A stretch of DNA of 64,000 nt from contig NZ_BAABKM010000002.1 of the NCBI RefSeq assembly GCF_039543825.1, positions 2,760,133 through 2,824,132 on the forward strand. Direction: 5' to 3'. A program made the position numbers and the translations under genes. Under the pieces are notes generated by a model. The model had not been told where the DNA came from. It searched no databases and saw only the letters and a list, made by a program, of their open reading frames with translations. Source of the stretch: Nocardioides conyzicola. Lineage in GTDB: Bacteria; Actinomycetota; Actinomycetes; Propionibacteriales; Nocardioidaceae. Position 1 is the first letter of the stretch. The number at the start of each line of letters is the position of its first letter. Shown in pieces: positions 42,353-53,083 of the stretch.

Positions 42353-44071
42353 TCAGTTTCCCTCTCCTGGGCGGGGCCCGCCGTCGGGGTCGAACAGCAG
42401 GTCGTACAGCCGCGGTGCCCAGAGGAGCTGGGTGGCGGTGAGCTCGGGTGTCGCGAGCCGGCGCAGGCGGCCCGGTGGCCGCTGCTGCTCGTGGTCCGCC
42501 GACGCGAACGCGGTCGCCCGGGCCAGGACCTGGAGGCGGCGGCGGGCATGGCCCGGGAGCCGCCGGCTCACGGACGTGGGCACGGGCGCCGGTCGACGCG
42601 GGAGCCGGTCGCGCACCCGACGGCGCGCACCGGGACCGCCGGCGTACCAGCCGTCGAGGTCGGCCGCGCACGCCACCATCGCGTCGAAGAGCTCGTGCGG
42701 GTCCTCGGGCACCTCGTCCGGGCCGCAGCCCAGGTGCTCGGCGACGAGGGTGCGGAGCAGGACCCTCGGGAAGGAGTCCTCGGGCGCCGCGTCCCCGACG
42801 TCGCCCCGGTCGTCGACCACGGTGCAGGCGATCTCGCTGTCACTGGTCCAGGAGCGGCGGTTGAGGTTGTCGGAGCCGACGCTCGCCCACCGGTGGTCGA
42901 TGATGCAGGTCTTCGCGTGCACGTAGGTCGGCAGCCCGTTGTCGTTGGTGAGCCCGAAGAAGGCCACCCGGTCGCCGCCCGCCTCGACGATCTTGCGCAT
43001 CGCCAGCGCGCGGCCGTAGAGCTGCGGCAGCTCGACGGCCGTCCCCTCGCGGTCGGGGACCATCGGCAGCACGACGACGAGCCGCAGGTCGGGGTTGCGG
43101 CGCAGGGCGCCGGCGAAGTGCTCGCCCACCTCCTCGGACCAGAGGTACTGGTCCTCGACGTAGACCAGCCGCTCGGCCTGGGCGATGGCCTTCGTGTTGC
43201 CGAGCATCACGGACCGCTCGCCCTCGGGCGCGAAGTCGTACGACTTGGGGTAGATCACCGGGAAGGTCCGGACGATCTGCACGATCTCGTGGCCGTCGGG
43301 CCGGGCGGGTGGCGGGGGCGCCTGGTCGCCGAGCGGCCGGGGTGTCAGGTCCTCGCGGTGGACGAAGCTGGACAGCAGCCGCCCGGGGTTGAGGGTCAGG
43401 GGAGTGCTGTCCTCCCACCGCTCCCGGAAGGTCGTCTCCACGTCGTGGACCGCCGGACCCTGGATCGCCACCTGCACGTCGTGCCAGGCGGGGGTCGGGC
43501 CGTACGCGCGGGCCATCTCGACCGGCTGTCGGTCGCCCTGGTGCTTGGCGTCGTCGCGGCGTCCGTGGCAGAGGTCGATGCCGCCGAGGTAGGCGACGTC
43601 GCGGCTCGGGTCGTCGGCGTAGCGCAGGACGACGAGCTTCTGGTGGTGTGCACCGCGGGTGCGGACCCGCATGTCGCGCAGGCACTGCCCTCCCGCCTCG
43701 CCGATGTCCTCGCCCAGCTGGCGGTGACGGTGCGCGCTGAAGCCGAGCCGGTGCCAGTGCGAGCGCCAGAGCAGTCCCCGCACGTCGACGCCACGGCGTA
43801 CGGCGTCGACGAGCGTGGTGTTCAACGTCGACCGAGGGTCGTCGGTGAGCTGTTGGTCGGGGTCGCCCTGCCAGTCGGCGAAGTAGAGCCGGTCGCCCGG
43901 TCCCATGGCGCAGATGCGCTCGTGCAGCTCCGCGAAGTAGTCACGACCGTGGACGATCGCTCGCACGCTGTTGCCGTCGCTCCACGCCGAACCGTCGCCG
44001 CGCGCCGCATCGATCGCGGTGTGCGAGTTCTCCCTCTCGGCGCTCTCGAGCAGCCAGTCCCTCACCTCCAC
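42353..44071 (-). CDS. phospholipase D-like enzyme with eukaryote-type motifs
   Basis: 572 residues. The first HKD half reads GAHHQKLVVLRYADD then YLGGIDLCHGR; the second reads YVHAKTCIIDHRWASVGSDNLNRRSW and DSEIA, the classical HxKx4D plus GSxxN. The GGIDLCxGR and DSEIA elements are those of eukaryotic-type PLDs. In the first half the Asp four residues after Lys is replaced by other residues, so that half may be partly degenerate. It would hydrolyse or transphosphatidylate phospholipids. The tail is Arg/Pro-rich. No signal peptide. Lies upstream of ppk2 and 87 bases from the divergent PAP2 gene. Confidence 0.85.
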   Translation of the reverse strand: MEVRDWLLESAERENSHTAIDAARGDGSAWSDGNSVRAIVHGRDYFAELHERICAMGPGDRLYFADWQGDPDQQLTDDPRSTLNTTLVDAVRRGVDVRGLLWRSHWHRLGFSAHRHRQLGEDIGEAGGQCLRDMRVRTRGAHHQKLVVLRYADDPSRDVAYLGGIDLCHGRRDDAKHQGDRQPVEMARAYGPTPAWHDVQVAIQGPAVHDVETTFRERWEDSTPLTLNPGRLLSSFVHREDLTPRPLGDQAPPPPARPDGHEIVQIVRTFPVIYPKSYDFAPEGERSVMLGNTKAIAQAERLVYVEDQYLWSEEVGEHFAGALRRNPDLRLVVVLPMVPDREGTAVELPQLYGRALAMRKIVEAGGDRVAFFGLTNDNGLPTYVHAKTCIIDHRWASVGSDNLNRRSWTSDSEIACTVVDDRGDVGDAAPEDSFPRVLLRTLVAEHLGCGPDEVPEDPHELFDAMVACAADLDGWYAGGPGARRRVRDRLPRRPAPVPTSVSRRLPGHARRRLQVLARATAFASADHEQQRPPGRLRRLATPELTATQLLWAPRLYDLLFDPDGGPRPGEGN

Positions 44072-44158
44072 GGCGCAGATCCTGCGTCATATCGGGACCG
44101 CGCAAACATCTGCCGCCGCGCGCGTTTGCGCAGGTCAGGCGCTGCGCAAGATGCGGAG

Positions 44159-44872
44159 GTGGAGGGGACCCAGACTCGTGCGCGCCGCCTGAGCCGTGCC
44201 GTGGTGTACGCCGTGGTGGTCGCGGTCCCCCTCGGCCTGCTCGCCTTCCTGGTGCGCTCCAACTTCGGCCCGCTGGTCGACCTCGACGAGCGCGTCATCG
44301 TCGCCGCCACCGACGTCACGCGGTCGCACCCGGGCTTCCGCTCGATCGCGGAGACGTGGGAGCTCGTCAGCCAGCCCTGGGTGATGTACGTCGTCCTCGG
44401 CGTGCCCGCGTGCCTCGTCGCGTGGTTCCGTCTGCACCTGCGGACCCGTGCCCTGTGGGCGCTGGCCACGATGGCCACCGGATGGGCGGTCGCGGTCGCC
44501 CTCAAGATGGTGGTCCAGCGGGCCCGACCCGCCATCGACGACCCCTTCGCCTCCCACGCCGGCTACTCGTTCCCGTCCGGTCACGCCACCAACAACGCGA
44601 TCGTGGTGACGACCGTCGTGCTGCTGCTGTGGCCCGTCCTGGGTGCGACCGCGCGCCGGGTGGTGCCCGTCGCGGGCGGCCTGTGGGTGCTGATCACCTG
44701 CGCCGACCGCCTGTTCATGGGCGCGCACTTCCTCTCCGACGTCGTCGCCGGAGTGCTGCTCGGGTGCGGGCTCTCCATCGCGTCGTACGCCGGCTACGTC
44801 GGCTGGAGCCCGCCCTCTCCCACCACCCCCTCGAAGGAGTCCGCAGATGACGATGCTCACCAGGTGGCGTGA
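44159..44872 (+). CDS. PAP2-family phosphatase 1
   Basis: About 237 residues. Motifs: KMVVQRARPAIDD, then SFPSGHATNN and the catalytic histidine region RLFMGAHFLSDVVAG. Six hydrophobic segments. It dephosphorylates phosphatidic acid, PGP or undecaprenyl diphosphate outside the membrane. The start is uncertain: GTG at 44159 is used, GTG at 44201 is an alternative. Overlaps the second PAP2 gene by 26 bases. Confidence 0.85.
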   Translation: MEGTQTRARRLSRAVVYAVVVAVPLGLLAFLVRSNFGPLVDLDERVIVAATDVTRSHPGFRSIAETWELVSQPWVMYVVLGVPACLVAWFRLHLRTRALWALATMATGWAVAVALKMVVQRARPAIDDPFASHAGYSFPSGHATNNAIVVTTVVLLLWPVLGATARRVVPVAGGLWVLITCADRLFMGAHFLSDVVAGVLLGCGLSIASYAGYVGWSPPSPTTPSKESADDDAHQVA

Positions 44873-45599
44873 CGACCAGTCGCGCCCGTCGGCGAAGGAA
44901 GCGGGACGCGACCTCGCGCTCCGCGTGCTGCTGCCGATCGCGCTGTGGTGGCTGGTGGTGCTGGCGATCGGGTGGGCGCTCACCGATGGCCCCCTGAAGC
45001 ACCTCGGGACGTCCGAGGAGCAGATCAACAAGTCCCTGGCCTCGTCGCGGACCTCGCTCCTCAACAACGTCACGCTGTTCTTCTCGTGGACCGGGGCGAC
45101 CGTCAGCATCGTCGGCCTGTGCCTCGTCGTCGTCGCGCTCGTCTGGTGGCGCACGCGGCAGTGGTGGTACGCCGTGGTGCCGCTCATCGCCATCTCGGCG
45201 CAGGCGCTGGTGTTCTTCTTCACCACCCTGCTGATCGACCGCGAGCGGCCGGACGTGGAGAAGCTCGACGACTCGCCGCCGACGTCGAGCTTCCCGAGCG
45301 GCCACACCGGCGCCGCCACCGGGCTGTACTTCACGCTGGCGCTGATGGCCCTGCGGATCCGCCAGCCCGCCCTGCGTGCCGTCGTGGTGGTCGTGTGCCT
45401 GCTGGTGCCGTTCCTGGTCGCGACCGCACGGCTCTACCGCGGCATGCACCACCTCAGCGACGTCACCGTGGCGATCGTCGACGGTCTCCTCGCCTGCTTC
45501 CTGGCCTGGAACTGGCTGCGCCGCGATCCCGCACGATCGGGAGCCTCCGCCGACGGGTCCGTCGCCTCGGAGAGACGTCCGGACCAGGCGGTCGCCTAG
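44847..45599 (+). CDS. PAP2-family phosphatase 2
   Basis: 250 residues with IDRERPDVEKLDD, TSSFPSGHTGAATG and RLYRGMHHLSDVTVA, all three phosphatase motifs intact, and about six hydrophobic segments. Related to the preceding gene but diverged in the outer loop (LGTSEEQINKSLASSRTS). Lipid-phosphate phosphatase by family. Start ATG at 44847 inside the previous gene. The tandem pair suggests two different lipid phosphates. Confidence 0.88.
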   Translation: MTMLTRWRDDQSRPSAKEAGRDLALRVLLPIALWWLVVLAIGWALTDGPLKHLGTSEEQINKSLASSRTSLLNNVTLFFSWTGATVSIVGLCLVVVALVWWRTRQWWYAVVPLIAISAQALVFFFTTLLIDRERPDVEKLDDSPPTSSFPSGHTGAATGLYFTLALMALRIRQPALRAVVVVVCLLVPFLVATARLYRGMHHLSDVTVAIVDGLLACFLAWNWLRRDPARSGASADGSVASERRPDQAVA

Positions 45600-45656
45600 G
45601 TATGGCGGCGCCCCTCGCGGGGTAGATCAGGAGGGGACGGGAGACTGAGGGAGACC

Positions 45657-46469
45657 ATGGCGCAGCAGAACATCACAGGCCACGTGGACCGAGCGAGCAC
45701 CGCCGCGAAGGGGGCAGCGCGGAAGGCCGGCGACCATCCCGTCGTCGAGTGGGGCGCACGGCTGGGCTACGCCGCCAGCGGGGCGTTGCACCTCGTGCTG
45801 GCGTGGATCACCGTGCAGATCGCCTTGGGCGAAGGTGGACAGGCCAGCCAGTCCGGCGCACTGGCCACCGTGGCGCGGCAGCCCTTCGGGCAGTTCCTCC
45901 TCTGGGTGCTGGCCATCGGCTTCACGCTGCTCGCACTCTGGCAGGTGACCGAGGTCTTCCTCGGCCGGGAGGCCTTCGACAAGGCCAAGGCGGCGGGCAA
46001 GGCCGTGATGTACGCCGCGCTCGCCTACACCGGCTTCGTCTTCGCACTCGGTGGACACACGTCCAGCAACAAGCAGACCAAGGACTTCACCCGGACACTG
46101 ATGGACGCACCCGCCGGGCGGGTGCTGGTCGGACTGGTCGGGCTCGGCATCATCGGGATCGGGGTCTACCACGTCTACAAGGGGTGGAAGCAGAAGTTCC
46201 TCGAGGACCTCCAGGAGCACCCCGGCCACGGGGCGGTCGTGGCCGCGCGCGTCGGCTACATCGGCAAGGGCATCGCACTGGTCGCGGTGGGCGTGCTCTT
46301 CGTCGCCGCGGCGTTCAAGCAGCACCTCGGGAAGACCACCGGTCTCGACGGGGCGCTGAAGTCGTTGCGCGACCTGCCCGCAGGGACCGTGATCCTCATC
46401 GGCATCGCGCTCGGCCTCGCGGCGTACGGCGTCTACTCCTTCGCCCGGGCTCGCTATGCACGGGTCTGA
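45657..46469 (+). CDS. DUF1206 membrane protein
   Basis: 270 residues with six hydrophobic segments arranged as three similar pairs, each beginning with a WGARLGYAASGALHLVLAW-like sequence (VARVGYIGKGIALVAVGVL in the third). This threefold repeat is the DUF1206 pattern. Role unknown. Its end overlaps the diacylglycerol-kinase gene by 14 bases, so the pair is co-translated. The gap from the PAP2 gene holds a short CCCC-TCGC-GGGG hairpin. Confidence 0.85.
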   Translation: MAQQNITGHVDRASTAAKGAARKAGDHPVVEWGARLGYAASGALHLVLAWITVQIALGEGGQASQSGALATVARQPFGQFLLWVLAIGFTLLALWQVTEVFLGREAFDKAKAAGKAVMYAALAYTGFVFALGGHTSSNKQTKDFTRTLMDAPAGRVLVGLVGLGIIGIGVYHVYKGWKQKFLEDLQEHPGHGAVVAARVGYIGKGIALVAVGVLFVAAAFKQHLGKTTGLDGALKSLRDLPAGTVILIGIALGLAAYGVYSFARARYARV

Positions 46470-47397
46470 GATCACGGTCGTCGTCAACCCGATCAAGGTC
46501 GACGTCGACGAGGTCCGCGAGACGCTGGAGCAGGTGGCCCGGGACGCGGGCGTGCCGACGCCGAGGCTGGTGGAGACGACCGAGGACGACCCCGGCTTCG
46601 GCCAGACCCGGGACGCGGTGGAGGCCGGCGCCACCGTTGTGTGCGCCCTCGGCGGCGACGGGACCGTCCGAGCGGTGGCGCAGGCGCTCGTGGGCACGGG
46701 CGTGCCGATCGGCCTGCTGCCCGGCGGCACCGGCAACCTCCTGGCGCGCAACGTCGGCGGGCGGGTCGATCCTCTGGAGGACGCCGCGCGGGTGGCGTTC
46801 ACCGGACAGGACCGCACCATCGACGTCGGGTGGCTGGTGCTCGACCCGACCGAGGACCAGCTCGAGGGCGTCCCCGGCGCTGCCGACAACGTGCACTGCT
46901 TCACCGTCATGGCCGGGGTCGGCTTCGACGCCCAGATGATGGCCGACGCGCCCGAGGGTGTGAAGGACAAGGTCGGCTGGGCGGCCTACGTCGCCAGCGG
47001 CGGCAAGCACCTGACCGACCCGCCGTTCGCCCTCGACCTCGTCGTCGACGGTGAGCCGTCGGCGGCCCGCAAGGCGAGGACCGTGGTCGTGGGCAACTGC
47101 GGCGAGCTGACCGGCGGGATGGTGCTGCTGCCCGACGCGCTGTTCGACGACGGCAAGCTCGACGTCGCGACGGTGAGCCCGGAGAGCCTGACGCAGTGGA
47201 TCGGCGTCGCGGCGCGCGTGCTGGCCAACCGCGACGACAGCCCCACCCTCGAGCGGAAGGCTGGTGTGGACGTCAAGCTGACCGTCGACCCCCCTCAGCT
47301 GTGCGAGGTCGACGGCGACGTGCTCACCGAGGCATCGTCGCTCCGGTTCGTGCTCCAGCCGAACGCGCTCGTGGTGCGGGTCGCCGGCGACGACTGA
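46456..47397 (+). CDS. diacylglycerol/lipid kinase family protein
   Basis: 313 residues with the DAGK catalytic signature ALGGDGTVRAVAQAL and LLPGGTGNLLARN, plus the C-terminal lobe with CGELTGGMVLLPDALFDDGKLD. It phosphorylates diacylglycerol or a related lipid (or a long-chain base). With the PAP2 phosphatases and the PLD-like enzyme it closes a possible cycle of lipid-phosphate making and breaking. Substrate not determined by sequence. Confidence 0.88.
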   Translation: MHGSEITVVVNPIKVDVDEVRETLEQVARDAGVPTPRLVETTEDDPGFGQTRDAVEAGATVVCALGGDGTVRAVAQALVGTGVPIGLLPGGTGNLLARNVGGRVDPLEDAARVAFTGQDRTIDVGWLVLDPTEDQLEGVPGAADNVHCFTVMAGVGFDAQMMADAPEGVKDKVGWAAYVASGGKHLTDPPFALDLVVDGEPSAARKARTVVVGNCGELTGGMVLLPDALFDDGKLDVATVSPESLTQWIGVAARVLANRDDSPTLERKAGVDVKLTVDPPQLCEVDGDVLTEASSLRFVLQPNALVVRVAGDD

Positions 47398-47463
47398 CCC
47401 GCTCCGGCGAAGAAGTCTGCTGGCGAGCGATGCGTTTCCGACCCCTGGCGGGTCACAGGAGGC

Positions 47464-48036
47464 ATGACCCTCGACAGCTCCTCCGACGGCGCCCGGCGGC
47501 TCCGGCAGTCCCTGCTCGTCTCCCTCAACGGCGTGACCAGCGAGCCGCTCAGCTGGGCCGGTCCCTACTTCGGGCCGGGCAGCGCCGCCGCGTCGCTGAG
47601 CACGCTCCAGGCCTGCGACGCCCTGCTGATGGGGCGGGGGACGTACGAGATCTTCTCGCGACAGTGGCCCGCGGCGTCGGGCGAGTACGCCGACCACCTG
47701 AACGCGATGCCGAAGTACGTCTTCTCGTCGACGCTCACCGAGGCCGGGTGGACCAACACCGTCGTCGTCCCCGGGGACGTCGCCGAGGCGGTCTCCGAGC
47801 TGAAGGGGAGCCCCGGCAAGGACCTGATGATCTACGGGCACGGTCGGTTCGGCCAGACCGTGACGGACGCCGGGCTGGTGGACGAGCTGACGCTCATGGT
47901 CGTCCCGGTGTTCGTCGACGACGGAGTGCCGATGTACCGGCCGGGCGGGTCCGGGCAGGCGTGGGACCTGGTCAGTGCGGGCCCGGGCCAGGACCCCGGC
48001 CTGGCGACGTTGACCTATCGGTCGAGGAGGGGCTGA
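47464..48036 (+). CDS. RibD C-terminal/dihydrofolate-reductase-like protein
   Basis: 190 residues with SLLVSLNGVTSEP, CDALLMGRGTYEIF, YVFSSTL and DLMIYGHGRFGQTVTDAGLVDELTLMVVPV, the RibD-C reductase fold that binds NADPH. Such stand-alone proteins are of unknown substrate in actinobacteria. AGGAGG lies only one base before the ATG, tight for a ribosome-binding site, so a slightly later start is possible. Confidence 0.82.
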   Translation: MTLDSSSDGARRLRQSLLVSLNGVTSEPLSWAGPYFGPGSAAASLSTLQACDALLMGRGTYEIFSRQWPAASGEYADHLNAMPKYVFSSTLTEAGWTNTVVVPGDVAEAVSELKGSPGKDLMIYGHGRFGQTVTDAGLVDELTLMVVPVFVDDGVPMYRPGGSGQAWDLVSAGPGQDPGLATLTYRSRRG

Positions 48037-48058
48037 CCCGTCCTGGCAGGCTGGACGG

Positions 48059-50026
<1,968 letters not shown>

Positions 50027-50045
50027 CAGCACTACTGTGACCGTC

Positions 50046-51539
50046 ATGACCCAGGCACCCGCTCGACCGCAGTCCGGCTCCACCTTCGAGTCGCTCAACC
50101 CCGCCACCGGTGAGGTCGTCGGCACCCACCCGGTGCAGACCGAGGAGGAGGTCCGGGCCGCCGTCGCCCGCGCCCGCGGCGAGGCCGCGTGGTGGGACGG
50201 ACTGGGCTTCGACGGCCGCAAGAAGCACCTGAACGCCTGGAAGACGCTGATGACCCAGCGCCTCCCCGAGCTCGCCGAGCTGGTGAGCCAGGAGATGGGC
50301 AAGCCGGCCGCCGACGCGATGCTCGAGGCCGCGCTGGCCGTCGACCACATCGCCTGGGCTGCCGGTCACGCCAAGAAGGTGCTCGGCCGCCGCAAGGTCT
50401 CCTCCGGGCTGCTGATGGTCAACCAGTCGGCGTCGGTCGCCTTCAAGCCGCTCGGCGTCGTCGGCGTCATCGGCCCGTGGAACTACCCGGTCTTCACGCC
50501 GATGGGCTCCATCGCCTACGCCCTCGCAGCCGGCAACGCGGTGGTCTTCAAGCCGAGCGAGTACACTCCGGGCGTCGGCGGCTGGCTCGTCCAGACCTTC
50601 CACGAGGCCGTCGGTCGACCGGTGCTCCAGCTGGTCACCGGCCTCGGCGAGACCGGCTCCTTCCTGTGCCGCGCCGGCGTCGACAAGCTCGCGTTCACCG
50701 GCTCCACGGCCACCGGCAAGAAGGTGATGGCCGCCTGCGCCGAGACGCTCACGCCGGTCGTGATCGAGGCGGGCGGCAAGGACTCCGTGATCGTGGACGC
50801 CGACGCCGACGTCGAGGCCGCCGCCGACGCCGCCCTGTGGGGCGCGTGCAGCAACGCGGGCCAGACCTGCATCGGTGTCGAGCGGGTCTACGTGCACGAG
50901 AAGGTGTACGACGAGTTCGTCTCGACCATCCTCGCCAAGGCCTCCGGCCTGGAGGCCGCCGAGGGCGCGAAGATCGGGCCGATCACGATGCCCAGCCAGG
51001 TCGGCGTCATCCGCAGCCACGTCCAGGACGCGCTCGACCGCGGCGGGCGGGCCCTGCTCGGCGGCGTCGACGCCGTCGGGGACCGGTTCGTGCAGCCGAC
51101 CATCCTGGTCGACGTACCCGAGGACTCCCTGGCGGTGCAGGAGGAGACCTTCGGCCCGACCCTGACCATCGCCAAGGTGCGGACCATGGACGAGGCGGTC
51201 GAGAAGACCAACGCGACCCGCTACGGCCTGGGCAACACGGTCTTCAGCAAGGCCAACGGCATGGCGATCGCCGAGCGGGTGCGCTCCGGGATGACCGCCG
51301 TCAACGGCGTGATCACCTTCGCCGGCATCCCGAGCCTGCCCTTCGGTGGCGTCGGTGACTCCGGCTTCGGTCGGATCCACGGGCCCGAGGGCCTCAAGGA
51401 GTTCACCTACGCCAAGGCGATCGCCCGGCAGAAGTTCAAGCCGATGATCAACCTGACCAGCTTCGAGCGCACCGAGAAGGCCGACAAGCAGCTCGTCCAG
51501 GTGCTCGGTCTGCTGCACGGGCGCGGCAAGAAGAAGTAG
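50046..51539 (+). CDS. aldehyde dehydrogenase (NAD(P)+-dependent)
   Basis: 497 residues from the ATG at 50046. The GTG at 50037 lies within a TACTGT -10 box (50033-50038) that sits seven bases before 50046, so the later start is favoured. Marks: GVVGVIGPWNYPVFTPMG, the glutamate in VIEAGGKDSV, the catalytic cysteine in NAGQTCIGVERV and LPFGGVGDSGFGR. Oxidises aldehydes to acids; the specific aldehyde is unknown. It closely resembles succinate-semialdehyde or aryl-type ALDHs of actinobacteria. Ends with a Lys-rich tail (GRGKKK). Confidence 0.92.
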   Translation: MTQAPARPQSGSTFESLNPATGEVVGTHPVQTEEEVRAAVARARGEAAWWDGLGFDGRKKHLNAWKTLMTQRLPELAELVSQEMGKPAADAMLEAALAVDHIAWAAGHAKKVLGRRKVSSGLLMVNQSASVAFKPLGVVGVIGPWNYPVFTPMGSIAYALAAGNAVVFKPSEYTPGVGGWLVQTFHEAVGRPVLQLVTGLGETGSFLCRAGVDKLAFTGSTATGKKVMAACAETLTPVVIEAGGKDSVIVDADADVEAAADAALWGACSNAGQTCIGVERVYVHEKVYDEFVSTILAKASGLEAAEGAKIGPITMPSQVGVIRSHVQDALDRGGRALLGGVDAVGDRFVQPTILVDVPEDSLAVQEETFGPTLTIAKVRTMDEAVEKTNATRYGLGNTVFSKANGMAIAERVRSGMTAVNGVITFAGIPSLPFGGVGDSGFGRIHGPEGLKEFTYAKAIARQKFKPMINLTSFERTEKADKQLVQVLGLLHGRGKKK

Positions 51540-51547
51540 CCAGGCGG

Positions 51548-51563
51548 TCCGGCCCGAGCCGGA
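51548..51563. terminator. weak hairpin between convergent ALDH and HNH genes
   Basis: TCCGGC-CCGA-GCCGGA, a six-base stem in the 31-base gap. It could serve both directions. Confidence 0.4.
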
Positions 51564-51570
51564 GTCCGGC

Positions 51571-52818
51571 CTAGCACCTGCGGTGGAAGGTGACCTTGCC
51601 GTCGGGTTGGTGGGTCGTCTCGTACGTCGGGTCGTGGGCTCGGGCGTGATGCCTCGGGCACAGGAGACCGCCGTTTGTCAGATCCGTCGGGCCGTCGTCG
51701 GTCCAGCGGGTCCAGTGATGTCCGTGGCACATCCAGGGTGGCCAGTCGCATCCTTCGGCGACGCAGCCGCCGTCGCGGATGCCGAGGGCGGTGAGCTGGG
51801 CTCGGGTGAAGAACCGCTTGGCGCGGCCGACATCGAGGACCTCGGACTTGCCGTTGAGGACGACGGGGAGGATGCGGGCGGTGCAGGCGAGTCTTCTCAC
51901 CTGGCGGGGGCTGATGCGCTCGCCGGTGTCGAGGACCCCGGCCTTCTCGAGTCTTCCGGTCAACACGTCGAGGTCGATGTGGATGACGATGGTGGCGTCG
52001 CTTCCGCCGACCTTCGGCAGATCCTTCGCGGAGATGCGTTCGATGAGCTCGGCGAACGCCCGGCCCATCCGCTCCGGACCCGGGCGCCGTTCGACCCCGG
52101 CGCCGTGGGTGGCGGCCTGGTGCTTCGGCGCGGCGATTGCCAAGAGCATCTTCTTGAGCATCGCGGCCTGGACGGTGGGGAGGGTGAACCGGGCGTGGGT
52201 CTTGCCGTGGCCGTCGTCGGTCATCGTGAGCCGCATCGCTTGGGCTGCTTTGGCTTCTTCCTTCTCGAGGAGGTCGGCCTCGTGCTGGTCCGCCAGGTCC
52301 GGGGCGACCACATCCAACAGGCGGCGGCCGAGGATCCGCAACGTCTTCGCGTCGTGCTCAGCAGCGGCCTCCACCAGATGACGCTCGGCGCGGATCACCA
52401 GGTCCGGCTCGAGATCCTCGGGCAGCTCCTTCACCGCCCGGACGATGACCTGTGCCTGCTCCGGGCGGAGGTCACCAGCAGCGAGGGCGTCGCGGACCAC
52501 GTCGTGGGTGTCCAGGTCGTAGCCGAGGTGCACTACTCCGGCCGCGGCCGACCGGGTCATCCGAGTCTGGTGCGCCAACCAGGTCGCGGTCGACGTGGCA
52601 CCCACATCGGTGCCGACCTGGACCTCGTCCGCGTGCCGCGCGACCCGAGCCCGGAGCTCCACGACCTGCGCCTCCAGCCGCGTCAGCTCGACCAATGTGG
52701 ACGCCGCGTCGGCAGACGTCATGGACCACACCGACGCGTCCACCACGGCATCGGCAACCGCGCGCATCCGCGCGGTCGCCGTGGCCACCTGGTGGTGGGG
52801 TGTGGTCATCGCTGTCAT
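51571..52818 (-). CDS. DUF222/HNH endonuclease-domain protein (13E12-repeat family)
   Basis: 415 residues from the ATG at 52818; an in-frame TTG at 52830 is less likely. The long N-terminal DUF222 domain (LEAQVVELRARVARHADEV, TARFTLP-like) ends in a C-terminal HNH motif: GCVAEGCDWPPWMCHGHHWTRW, LLCPRHHARAHD, with the metal-binding cysteines and histidines. These proteins are multicopy in actinobacteria and suspected mobile-element relatives; cutting activity is unproven. The upstream gap contains a lone DnaA-box-like TTATCCACA (52867-52875). Confidence 0.85.
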   Translation of the reverse strand: MTAMTTPHHQVATATARMRAVADAVVDASVWSMTSADAASTLVELTRLEAQVVELRARVARHADEVQVGTDVGATSTATWLAHQTRMTRSAAAGVVHLGYDLDTHDVVRDALAAGDLRPEQAQVIVRAVKELPEDLEPDLVIRAERHLVEAAAEHDAKTLRILGRRLLDVVAPDLADQHEADLLEKEEAKAAQAMRLTMTDDGHGKTHARFTLPTVQAAMLKKMLLAIAAPKHQAATHGAGVERRPGPERMGRAFAELIERISAKDLPKVGGSDATIVIHIDLDVLTGRLEKAGVLDTGERISPRQVRRLACTARILPVVLNGKSEVLDVGRAKRFFTRAQLTALGIRDGGCVAEGCDWPPWMCHGHHWTRWTDDGPTDLTNGGLLCPRHHARAHDPTYETTHQPDGKVTFHRRC

Positions 52819-52930
52819 GTGACTAGCCAAGCACTGGCCACCGACAGTCAGAGGCCTCAGAAGGGCTTATCCACAGGGGTTCAGGTCACGAAACGGTCAC
52901 GATCTCGATGGCGGGAGGGCGGTCAGCTTT

Positions 52931-53017
52931 CCGGGGTTTCGACGCGGGCCTAGCGGCCCTGCTCAACCAGCGGAGGTGGGTTGCGGCCGGAAACCCCGGC
53001 GCCGACCGCAACCCACC
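52931..53017. repeat. structured intergenic element with nested inverted repeats
   Basis: Main hairpin: 52975-52990 pairs with 53002-53017 at 15 of 16 positions (GGTGGGTTGCGG core) around an 11-base loop. A competing pairing joins CCGGGGTTTC (52931-52940) with GAAACCCCGG (52990-52999), perfect over 10 bases. A REP-like element or strong terminator in the gap between two minus-strand genes. Confidence 0.65.
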
Positions 53018-53083
53018 GCCCGCCGTACCCGCGTAACTGCCATGGCGGCGGCCAACCCGAGCGGACCCGCAGCCCTAGACGCC

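Noticed and set aside
51571..52818. DUF222/HNH gene as an insertion sequence
   Set aside because: No terminal inverted repeats or target duplication seen at its ends, and no transposase domain.
52867..52875. DnaA box TTATCCACA as part of a replication origin
   Set aside because: Single copy, no cluster of boxes, no dnaA or dnaN nearby, and no AT-rich stretch; likely chance or linked to the DUF222 element.
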